Shown in pieces: positions 38,422-50,000 of a DNA stretch of 64,000 nt. The notes under the pieces are model-generated. The model saw only the letters and a list, made by a program, of their open reading frames with translations, had not been told where the DNA came from and did no database searches. The DNA comes from Rhabditophanes sp. KR3021 (Eukaryota > Nematoda > Chromadorea > Rhabditida > Alloionematidae), in the NCBI GenBank assembly GCA_963281155.1, contig CAUJLY010000006.1, positions 5,332,001-5,396,000 of the forward strand. Direction: 5' to 3'. A program made the translations under genes and the position numbers. Every line of letters starts with the position of its first letter. Within the stretch, counting starts at the first letter, position 1.

Positions 38422-39709
38422 AGACAAAAAATTATGACAAATTCAGTATGTATACATACTTTGTCAATGCAAACCACCACAATTTTCTACACATAATGAT
38501 AAACACATACTTTTTTATGTTTCCAGCTTGATACAAAAATGTTATTAAAGTCAATTAAGCTACAAATTATTATTTCGCTATTAATCATCCTATTAACTTT
38601 GCTTTGCTTTCCCTTGTCCAAAACTATCTTATATTTACAATTTTATGACTGCAATTTGTACGCAAATTTAGCTTTCATAATCAATCTGTGTGTTCAAACA
38701 TGCCGTTATGAATTGACATTTGATTGTGACAAGAAGAAGTTGTCGCTGTCTAGTATATTAACCTGCTTTTATGCATTGCTTTATTAATAAAATTATTTTC
38801 TTGTTTCCTTATCTAATTGAAAGTGACAATCTTCAAGCTTTTAAACACCTATTAATAAATAAATTTCCAAACATTTCACTTATTTTTTTTCTAATAAAAA
38901 CACGCAAACATGGAAGTAACTTTTCTTTCTTTTATAATAGATTTCAATTTGGCATATGTTAGTTAATTGAAGGTTTGAATGAAGAAAATTAACATTTGTA
39001 TAAAGACAAAAAATGGTAACTACATATTATTACTTATTATATTATATATACTTTAGTGTATATATTTGTATTTGAATATTAGGTTTAGCCATCTCAATAT
39101 ATAATTTACATATTGCTTTTCTACCAAACCATTAATTAAATGCCATTCCTATAATTTGCAATTTTTAAATATAATTTATTTTTATCTTCGAAACAAAGAT
39201 ATAATTTTTGAATGCCCTTCAGCTCGTGTTATTTACTTAACGGTTTAAAAAACAATCAGGAAATAAACCGCTCTCAAATGACAAATGCTTAATACTTTGC
39301 AATATACATTTGCTATAAGATTTGTATTAAAATAACAGGATCCCCTCATTATTTTTAGGGTATGTGTTAGTCAATCTTGTACTTTAAATTGATATATTTT
39401 TAGTTTCATTTAAGATAACGATATTTTTTTGATCGTTTCCCCAAAAAAATCACCCATCTTTGTCAGGTTTGCTGGTAACACTAAGATTGTACATTTATTT
39501 TATATTTTATCAATTTATGTTGTTTGCTTGGCTATACCAACCGATATAGCAAAGTTTTGTTGTTAAATTGCATTAGCTATAGAAACACCCTACTTCGAGT
39601 GAATTAAATATAGGTTTTGTTGGATATATGTTAGATAATAGTATTACTTTGTATTATATAAAACACCTTATCCATATCGTATCTACCAAATTTTTCAGAT
39701 AATTTCTTC
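38422..39709. other. Spacer between Trh and rdgA, no supported gene
   Basis: An 82-residue frame at 38539-38787 is hydrophobic and Cys-containing but has no similarity I recognise and could be AT noise. A TTTTTCAG acceptor ends at 39698, just before the first rdgA ATG, so a 5' non-coding (or coding) exon probably lies in this stretch. Confidence 0.4.
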
Positions 39710-42700
39710 ATGGAATCTCATACCTTATCTCCAACTTCTAACAAGAATTCAGAAGAGGAATCTTTGAAAAATATTTCCCTTGCCCAAAGATCAAAAAGTG
39801 CTCCTCAAAGAAGAAAATGGTTTCAAAAAGGTAATTTGGTGGTATCTAAATTTAAAAATATACTTATTTATAATACATTTTTGCCTTGATTAAACGTATC
39901 AAATTACTACATAACCTTATTAAATTTCAGCTTTAACCCAACGCTCTTCTACATCTTTTTTAACTGATCGTGTAGTTTCGGCTAGGTTAGTGGGTGCCAT
40001 AACAATCTGGCATGACATTCACTCAAATTTGATTCAATTGGATGTGTCTAAAAATACGTTAAGAAAGACGAGGTCTGTAGAATCTAATATTTCTAATATT
40101 GCTCATTCTGACTCTTTTATGTCGTTGAACGAAGATTCGCTGAACGATACGTCTCTCTCAGAATCTTCCAATTCGTTGCCAGACTTTAGTGGCAGTGAAA
40201 CAGATAGTGAAGAAGATGACGTTGGTACAGGTTCGAAAAAGAGCAATGCTACAATTTCTCAATTAGGGGCAGAAGAAATTCACACAAACATTGATTCAAT
40301 CACAAATGATGATTCACTTGTTGATTCATCCAAGTTTTTATCAACTAATAATAGCCAACTCAACAAAGAACAATTAAAAGCAATGTTTCCGGAATTATCT
40401 GATCACTGGAGGTTAGTTCTAGCATTTTAAGTTCAATTTACATACATACTTCAAAAAATGATTACCCGATCTTATCTATATTTTTTCAATTTTCCGTCAC
40501 TTTAAGGTTTATATTGTGCTGTGTGAATAATATTGATATTTATACAAAAAGAACATTCTTATCACACAATTTTGATACTTTAAAAATCACAATTATATAT
40601 TTAGAAAGAAATATACATAATAATATGTATTTGCTAAAGCAACAACAATTTGATTAATCAAAAACAATTTGTAGTTCGAAAATTGAAGAATTTAAATGTA
40701 AATATATATTATCATATATTGGTACGATTAGCTTTGAACAAAAATGATTTTGTTTTAATCACTAAAATTCATTTGCATTTATTTATTCGCAACAGTGGTT
40801 GATGACGGTATAAAAACCCTTTTATAAAATAATCTTCACAGGCAAATTATTTAGTGATTTGAATATTTTTGGCTGCAATTTACTGTGCAGTATATTTTTA
40901 TATTTTATATGTATAAATAGATATGCATTATCAGAGTAGTTACCAAAAAATGAGTGTTGACGTTTAAATTGGAAAGAAAAATAATTTTTTGTTAAGTTCA
41001 TAGTGGCTCTTAATTTACAAAACCCTTAATATGGTGCTGTTGTCTTATCAAAAATTTGAGCAAACTATTTATTTGTTGGTACCAATTCCGTCATCTTATA
41101 AAATCGTTTATTTTTTGTGTGATGCTTGGACTTTTAGCAACTTATTATCAATTTGTTCCTCATTTCTTTTTAAATTCACTTTAAACGATATAAAGTTGTC
41201 ATTAGCAATTATTGCATATCAAATAGGCGTGAATGTTAATGTATACATTGTACCTTTAAACCGGCAAAAAATGGACTTTTTGATGTGAATGTTTATGTAT
41301 CATATCATATACATATATCAAGTATACACAAACATAAACTCAGTCCTCCCTTCTATTATTTAGGCTTCTTCCTTTGTTAGTCAATGGATTAGTAATTATT
41401 GAAATGTAATATAACCTTGATTTTATCAAACAGTTTATATGAACCTTAAGAAATTAAACATATAAATGATAAAATGAATTTAATTTTTGAATGTCCTTTC
41501 CTTATTATTTGGCCTTTAAGCTTTTTTCTAGCAAATTTTTTTATCTTATTGAGGGGAAAGAGGTTAAGTATGATGTGTTTAAACTTTAAATTTGTTTATG
41601 TATGTATGTGGTCCTTCTTCTTTTTAAAAAATATCATATATTTTCATTTTTGTTTCCCGATTTTGAAGTGTGCAAAATAATTTCATAAATATATATAATT
41701 CATGTATATATTTGATGTTGTGATACGCAAAAGGTGAGTGACGCCAAAAACTCATCTCCTTTAGTTTAAAGGCGGTCATTGTGCGTGAATGTAAGAGTCG
41801 ATGTAGCTAAAAACACTGGGGATGTTAAAGATAAGCTTTACAAAAAGTGAAAATGTATAATAATAAGAAAGAATTAATAAGTGTATGTACATGCTCCTCT
41901 TAAGGTAGTTTTGAGCTATAACTAATGACAAAAAGGTGTGAAGAAAAGAAGATATTAAGATTAAGAGATTATATAAAAAGAATACAATTTTTCGTTTTAT
42001 CCTTTTTGCCAAAACCATTATTAACAGTGAATGGATAAATACCGCGTCGACAAGAGACATCTATTGTTGGTTTCCATATATTTCACTCATCCATATAATA
42101 GATACAAATTTGCATCAAAAACATTGTCCTTACAATTTATATTGTTCTGAGGGCATCTAGAAATCTTGTACATACTCTGAACATTTTAATCATATTATAA
42201 ATTTATACACAATCAAACACCAATTATCCATTGACTTTAAACTATATTTTTGAGCTAATTCAACAAAATATATCAAATTCGTATTGTAAAATAGCCGAAT
42301 AAAATCTTTCTTTCAAGCTACACTCTTTCCGACATTAATCACTTTTTATTACTCATTTTGGATAGTGCGCCACACTTGTATTGTTATACATTTATTAAAA
42401 GCAGTAATTATTAATTGACTTTGTTTGAAATATTAACTAAATTTGGTATTGATGAACGTAATGTATCGTGTGACACCAATCATCAGTTGAAATAACTCCC
42501 GAGTTCCACATATATTTATAGCTATAAATATATCTTCGAATACATTGTCTTTGCCTATTATTAATTAAGTATACATACTCAGATACTATAAAAATATATA
42601 CTTCCCAAGAATATGCAAGTTAATCGTACAGAATCTACTGGTTCTAATAAAAGTATACCTAAATCGCCTTCGAGATCTGTTAACTCAGAACCGAATGGAA

Positions 42701-45700
42701 AGCATCGTCACAAGAGTAGCACTATATCAATGCCTGCTACAAGTTCGGGAGACTCTCCAACATCGAGTTGGTTCAGTCGACCATTAAGATTTTTTATGAA
42801 CCCTAGGAAGTCTATTGTCCCAGAGGCAAAAGAAGATGACTTTTTCTCTAATTACATAAGCAGTTCCCCTACCTTTACAACAGACGGGGAAGAATGCCAT
42901 GACAACTTAACGGGAAGCAGTGGTTCGGTGACAAAAAAGAAAAGTGTTGGAAGTGTACCGACTGCCAATGAAAGTGGTGAAAGTTTGACTGGGCCGGATA
43001 ATGGGAAAAGAAAATTTTCTTTAGCCCGAATTGCCCTCAAGAAATTAGTTTACGCAAAGAGGGCGGACAAAAGCATGATAAGTCAGCAATCAGACTCTGT
43101 CGTCCAATACTCCTCTTCCAATTCATTAAAAAGGGAACATTTAAATGGGTATGATTCATTTTTAGATGAAAATCAGTCACCGACAGTGTCTGATAGCGCC
43201 ATCATGGATTCTAATTTATCACTACATTTACACAAGTCAAACTCCAACGACGAATCCTTAAAACGTCACAAAATTATTTCTAATGCTCTTCGTTCATCCG
43301 GTGCAAAAATTCGTCGTTCAGTGCAGAAGAAAAAAAAGAGTTTAGGACCATCTTTATCTTGGGACCCAAACGGAATGTTACGTGGTGGTTCCCTTAAATT
43401 GGCCAATTCTGTTGGGAAGAAAAGCCAAGACTCAAATAGGAGGTCGAGCTTTGACTTGACGGAAACGCCGATAATGCATCCAATCATCAATTCACCAAAC
43501 AAATGTTATCATTGCGCATTACTCTCTGAATACCAAACACATGTGTATAAAACGGAAATTGAAAGTGCAGTCAAACAATTGGCCCAAAATATTGGTGAGC
43601 AACCATACTCAGCAAAAGTTTGGTCTTTTTGTGAAAGTCATGACAAAAAGAAAACAAACAATTCACCCATTATTGGCGGCTCTATTAATACAGGTGATTC
43701 TTCAACAAGTACTAGTATGAATATTCATGCCCGTAGCACTCCCGATATTATCGTGTCCTCAATGTGTTCTGAAGATGAAGAAAATGAAGGATTGGGAAAG
43801 AGCAGTGAGCCAGGAAGCAGTATGGCTAACAGCATTACAAGGTATTTATTCTTCATTCCCTTTTGCCATTAATATTAAAGCGGATATATTTTTAGCTCTC
43901 CAGCCACCTGTTCGTCCCCAACTCAAACATTCCCTATGACAGCTCCACAACGACATACAATCACAGACAATTCCTGTGTTCTAGATGGCCTAGTGTCGGT
44001 AAAAACGCAAGCTATGTTTGTTACGTCGGACCATACACTCATTGACGGAACCCCATTAGTTATTGTTGAAAGTGAAAAAAGTCCAGAATATGAAATGCCA
44101 GAACACAATGGATTGAGCTACATGGATTCTTTAAAACCACCCAACTCGGGCTTATTATCAGCAACAAATGGTTCTTGTTCCCCACCTCGATCTAATAGTA
44201 TTGACTTGTCTACACTTCGTAGAGATATTGAGTTGCTTAGTGTCAGTTCCAATGATAGTGACGGTGCTGTTACAGATTATGAATGGGATTGCCCTACACC
44301 TGCTGAAAGTGTTAGAACTATTCGTTCTAGATCATACGACCCCTCCAGTTCTACTGCTTCCGTTCTACGTAGACCAAGTAAAATAGAACATCTATCTGAC
44401 ATATTTAGGTAAAAACAGATCCATCCATTTGAACACACCACTTTTTCTGTCACTTATCATTTTTTAATCCTTAAACTTAATATGCACTAACATTTTTGAC
44501 AAAATTTAATATATGCTTTAAAATTGACAAAAATACATTTATTGGATTTTTTTTAATAATACTTTAAAATCATTTTAGAAAAGCTTTAGCCAAATCTCCT
44601 GTAGTACGGCGGGCCGCAGCTCTTCATGAACAGAACGTTAAGGCAATTTCAAAGCATCGAACCACCAGATACTGGCTCTCAAACGATATCCATCCCAATG
44701 AACATGTCTGGATACGTATATCCGGGCCAGGAAGCTCTTCCAGTACAACTGACACAGAATGTTATGTAGGAGACAAAGACTGTCTACATATGGGAGAAAA
44801 AAAAAGATGTGCGGCATGTCATATTGTTTTGCATTCCTCTTGCATTCCCCTACTGTCGAAGGTAAAAATTTAAAGAACAAAAATTATAGTTTGACTTTTA
44901 AAATCATATATGCATAAACGGCACATATTAGATATATTTATGTGACTTTTTTAATGTCTTGTTGACTTTAATAATTTATTTTCATTTATATGTACAGCTT
45001 AACTTGTCATGCAAAACAACATTCCGAGATTTGACATTAAAAAAGAGTAGTAGTTCCAAGAATACTAATGATAACATATTCAAACACCATTGGGTACATC
45101 GCTGGAAGTTAGAAGGAAGATGTAAACATTGCTCTAAATCCTTTCAACAAAAAATGTTCCGGGAAAAAGAAGTAATCGCAATCACATGCTCATGGTGTAA
45201 AGCCAGTTACCACAACAAAAAGCCTTGTTATTCGATTGAAAGATTGGAAGAAAATTGTGATCATGGAATTTTGAATAATATTATTTTGCCGCCATCCTGG
45301 TTGTTGAAGCTTCCATCTAATCGCAAAAAGAATAAACAAAATGTTCTTAAGAAAGAGGGAAAGAAAAGAAATTTCGGATTTATTGTCAAGCCAACTGAAA
45401 TTCAATTCAATTCCCCCAAATATCCATTGCTCGTTTTTGTTAATCCAAAGAGTGGTGGCAACAAAGGAGCTAAAGCTTTACATACATTTTGCTGGATTCT
45501 TAATCCAAGGCAAGTATTTGATATCACTGCAATGAAAGGACCGAAATTTGGATTAGAAGTTTTTAGGAAAATTGGACCAAGAATGCGTATTTTAGTTTGT
45601 GGGGGAGATGGTACAGTTGGTTGGGTTTTAAGCACATTAGATGAGCTTAATTGGCCAGCATATCCAGCAATGGCCCTAATGCCTTTAGGTACAGGAAACG

Positions 45701-47112
45701 ACCTTTCGCGATGTATGGGATGGGGTGGTTTATGTACAGATGAACCATTATCCAATTTATTAGAAGCTATTTTATTTGAGACATCGGTTACGTACTTAGA
45801 CAGATGGAAACTCAAAGTCCAACCTAATCTATGCGTTCCATTAGATTCAAACGATGAATTAAGTGATGCAACCCAAAGTTCCTTACCTCTAACAGTCATG
45901 AACAATTATTTTAGTATTGGAGCAGATGCTCATGTCGCACTTCAATTTCATCATTCAAGAAGTGCTAATCCACAAATGCTTAACAGCAGACTTAAAAATA
46001 GAATTGCTTATGGGGGTCTGGGAACAATAGATTTATTCAAGAGAACTTGGAAAGATTTGACTGAGTATGTGGATATTGAATGTGATGGTGTTAACATTAC
46101 TCAAAAGCTTAAAGATTTTAAATTTCATTGTGTATTGTTTCATAATATTACTTATTATGGTGGTGGAACTATGCCTTGGGGTAATGACGAGACAGAAAAT
46201 TTTGGGAAACAATCAAGTTGTGATGGAAAGATTGAAGTTTTGGGATTTACATCTGCGACGTTAGCTGCACTGCAAATGGGAGGAAAAGGAGAACGGATTG
46301 CACAATGTTCCTCTGCTCGAATCACAACAACTAAACCTATTCCAATGCAAGTAGATGGTGAACCATGTTTATTAGCACCATCTACAATTAGTCTTAGCTT
46401 TCATAGTAAAGTTCCAATGCTTAAAAGGAACAAAAAGACCTCAAGTACGCCAGGAATCGGTAGGAAAAACAAAAATAAGGTCAAAGAATGCACCTCCTCT
46501 AGCTCAACTTCCGTTATTATGCAAATTCCAGTTATTGTTATTGGTAGACAAGATTACGAAATGTTCCGTGAATCTTTAGATCGTTTAAAAGATACGGCAT
46601 TTGAGATTGGCCTTATTAGTGTAGAATCGGAAAGTGAGCTTTCTGTTGCAAGGTTTCATATTCAAAAAATGCTGCAAGAACATCCATCTTTGCCTTACGA
46701 ACCTGAAAAAGAATGGCAGTTTATAGACTGTATGTTTTCTTAGTCTTATCAAATTTAATTTGGCTTATTTACAGATATTACACTTTCGGATACATCAAAT
46801 AGTGAAGAAGGAACATTCCGTGTTTCCAAAAAAAATGAAACGATTCAGTCGTTATCAGATATTTGTAATGTCGATGATTGTGTCATCATACTTGATGAAG
46901 CATTTCCTTCAATGACAGATCGCTCGCAAGAAGTGAATAAAGAATCAGATTTTACTCCTACCGGGTATGTTGCCACTTCACAGTTTTCAAATAATGAAGG
47001 ATCTCTTTGTTCTAGTGATTATGACCATCCTAGTCCAACTCAATATAATCGTCGTATTAGTGAAGCTCTTAGAATAGTCCTGAGCAGCGATCAACAAGAA
47101 ACTCATTTGTAA
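39710..47112 (+). CDS. rdgA: Type IV diacylglycerol kinase (DGK zeta/iota, rdgA type)
   Basis: Exons in one form: 42613-43841, 43896-44408, 44579-44861, 44998-46729 and 46775-47112, giving 1364 residues. Two further coding exons, 39710-39830 and 39931-40411, end in the same phase as 42613-43841 and could splice directly to 43896. Domains: a Ser-rich N-terminus; C1-1 (HVWIRIS to CAACHIVLHSSC); C1-2 (HHWVHRWKLEGRCKHC to CSWCKASYH); a basic segment; the kinase catalytic domain (LLVFVNPKSGGNKGAK, CGGDGTVGW, PLGTGNDLSR); the accessory domain (NNYFSIGADAHVAL, GGTMPWG, VQVDGEPC); and a ferredoxin-like EEP region (ISVESESELSVARFHI). It phosphorylates diacylglycerol to phosphatidic acid; fly rdgA acts in phototransduction. 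The type IV ankyrin repeats are absent. The chain ends ETHL, a class I PDZ ligand comparable to the ETAV end of DGK zeta. Confidence 0.9.
40412..42612. other. Large intron of rdgA, or promoter of its second 5' end
   Basis: Lies between the candidate upstream exons and the exon starting with ATG 42613. No acceptor joins the upstream phase-2 exon to the 42613 frame, because the frame upstream of that ATG is closed by a stop. An internal promoter is therefore likely here; TATAAAAATATA at 42589-42600 is close to the ATG, but its function is unproven. The frames at 41031-42060 look like noise. Confidence 0.4.
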
Positions 47113-49169
47113 TTTACTTTCGAACAACAAAAACAAAAGCATGCATTATAAATAATATTTGTACTTATTATTAATTATTATTAGCACAAACATCTAAATA
47201 TATATACTGGCATACATAATATTTCAATTAAATGTACTTCAACTTGTATTCATACGCACAATTGATATTTATACATTTCATATATTATCTTTATTCATCA
47301 TTTTGATTTTTAATGTTTCATTCATTTGATATTCACAAAAACTTTTAAATAAATTTTATTCTTAAGTATGTACTCTTACTTTATAAAAATGAGCTTATAT
47401 CCAAAAGTAGAACTATCTCAACTATCCCATGCGTTTTTCATTTATATAAAATCTTACTCTTCATTAAATGTACATACTATCATGTCTCCCTAACAATAGA
47501 TTGTATATAATGAAGTGCCTGTGAATAGATGATGAAAGTAATTATGTGAACAAAATATCGCCAAATTATAATAAGGTTGTTGATGGCACAACTATATATT
47601 AGTCTTTTTTTATGTGTTTAGATGTGATTTCCATTGGTGTCTGTTACAAATCGCAATAAGACTAACATGGATATCATTTTAAAGGTATTAAAATCGTACA
47701 AGTTGGTACCTTCCAATTTAAAAGGCGAACTTTTATCCATAATTTGGGCATTTAAACAACCTAGCTGTTCTTGCATTAATTTCGTGTCATGATGCCATCC
47801 ATATATAAAACTAAATACTTTACAAGTTTAATGTGCATCTGTCTAGTAATTGAAAGTAACATTTTTAGGTCAGTTAGTATATTTATAAATATAAAGAGGA
47901 TCTATTATAAATAGCAGCTATTACACTATCTAAATTCATTTCGCTTACAGCAGCTATACGTTTTTACAACTTCACCTGTCAAACCAAAAACAATCTTGTA
48001 GTCCAGAAGTAAGTTTCTATTTTGATGATTTATAATTCATATTATATTAGAATGTTAACAAATGTTACATATTGGAGGCTGATATTGGCCCTCAATGTAT
48101 TTAAAATAATTAATTTAAATGTACAATTATGAGATATTACTCTTCCATCTCTGTTAAACAGAAAAAAGTCGCAAACTATCTGCATAATCTAAATTGTTTG
48201 AGTTAATATGCATTAAAGTATTGTATTTATGTTTCATATATTTTTAAAGACGTATTTTCCCAAAAATTAGGATCAACAGGTTCTTGTTTACTACTGAATA
48301 TCATTTGGTCTGTAAAGCATGACTATCAATTAAATAAATAAGATTTATTTGAATTTGGTAATATTAAATTGTTCAAAATTAACAAAAAAAAGTTTCAAAG
48401 GATAATTTTTAAAAATGATTCAGCCTTAGTATCTTAACAACAATGTAAGATGAAAATACAGATGAAGGATTTATCATTCCAAAATAACATTCCAACATCT
48501 TAACAATTTAATAATAAAAATGAATATTTTTTATGTCTTCAAGTGCATGCTTTTTATCTTTATCGAATCGACAATTATCTTATTGCATAATTACCCATAT
48601 TATGTGTTTTTATTAAAATACCACAAATAAGTAGAAATCATGAATTATGCAAAAAAAATAAACTTAATATAAAATTACATCATTGAAGTTTACAAGTTCA
48701 AAAGAGCAATTTGGGTTATTGTATCACAACGATAGTGTAGAGATAACGGTATAAAAATGTATCTATTTTAAATGAACAACACATGTACCCATGCTTATCA
48801 GATTTAGTTTTCATACAAAAAAGTTATTTACATAACATAAAATTATATATTCTTTATAAAAGCCATTTACGGTATAATTACACAGGCATTTTGCAACTTA
48901 TACCACATTAAACAATACGATTTAATGGTCATATGTTTCTGATACATTTTTATTTTACTCATTATTCTAGATTATATTTAGAGTAATAATCTCAATTTCT
49001 CTCAGCTAGCACCAGGTATTTCAACCTTTATCACTAAATATTAATGTAAAGGGGGCTTGGCGTCTTTTTTAAAAAAGGATTGAAAATTTACGGAGGTAGT
49101 TATTACTCGTTTCAATTAGTTTGCATAACTGTGGTTAATATAAACTCTATATTTTATATCTTTTCATGT
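47113..49169. other. No gene seen
   Basis: 3' flank of rdgA (AATAAA-like motifs near 47350) followed by AT-rich DNA without supported frames. Confidence 0.5.
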
Positions 49170-49543
49170 ATGATGGCAAAGGTTTTAGTTGTCCAACATC
49201 CTAAATCCCCATTTATTCACTACAAAATTAATCAACGGAGTACTTTGTATATGAGAACTGGCGTTAACAGAAATGCCAGAAAAACAATGCTTAAATGTGG
49301 TATCGGACTTTTTCTGATTTTTACATTTGTTCTTTTCGTAAATTTTATTCTTTAGTTGTAATTTAAATGTAATTGTAGGTTATATCTCTTTTTTGGAATG
49401 GCATTGGACAACAAATCAACATTTCATTTAAAGATGATTTCAACATTACTAAATATTTTTCAGAACATTATACTCATATTAAAGTCGAAAACATCAACGA
49501 TCTTAACAGCAATTTTAACGCTTTTCAAGATCTCGAAAAATAA
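49170..49543 (+). CDS. Small single-pass membrane protein, unknown family
   Basis: Two exons: 49170-49337 and 49379-49543 (TTC|GTAAAT to AATTGTAG, phase 0, 41-bp intron), giving 110 residues. It has a basic N-terminal part (VNRNARKTMLKCG), one membrane segment starting GIGLFLIFTFVLF and running across the splice into VISLFW, then a polar C-terminal half with NIS and NIT glycosylation sites. A type II or signal-anchor topology is the natural reading, with the glycosylated tail outside. Unspliced, the frame stops 2 residues after the donor, so the splice extends the protein exactly where a coding-like sequence resumes. I do not recognise it. Confidence 0.45.
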
Positions 49544-50000
49544 AAGCAAAATTGGACTCTTCTAAACGTTTTTACAAATTGTACAGCAGCACATCAAACT
49601 TCGAAATCATAAAATTTCAATTAGTATTTTTAATCCCAGAAATAAGAACAATAATTATCTTTTTTAAAAAGCATGCCGACAAAAAAAATATTTTTCCTAA
49701 TCAAATATATGAATACTGAATAATTAATGATGTCGACGCCTAAGTTTATAATAGTACAGCCATTTTTTCTTAAATAAATGCGTCTTCACAAAAACAATTT
49801 TTGTATTTTAATATTATAGATATATTTTTATTTAAATAATATAAATTAAATAAATAGATAATAAGTTTGGATAAATATTTGTCATGAATGCACACAAAAT
49901 TGCTACCTTATTTAAGGTAAAACATGTTTTGTACATTTGTTGATATTGCTGTAAGTTATTTATTTAGTATTCATAAATACCCACTTTGCGATTTTTGTCT
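49544..50000. other. Spacer, no gene seen
   Basis: AT-rich, between two genes that converge here. TTATTTATTTAG near 49955-49970 gives AATAAA on the minus strand, about 35 bp beyond the stop of the Cys-rich gene. Confidence 0.5.

Noticed and set aside
41031..42060. Hydrophobic 68-94 residue frames inside the rdgA intron
   Set aside because: Hydrophobicity follows from T-rich codons; no splice sites in phase with flanking exons.
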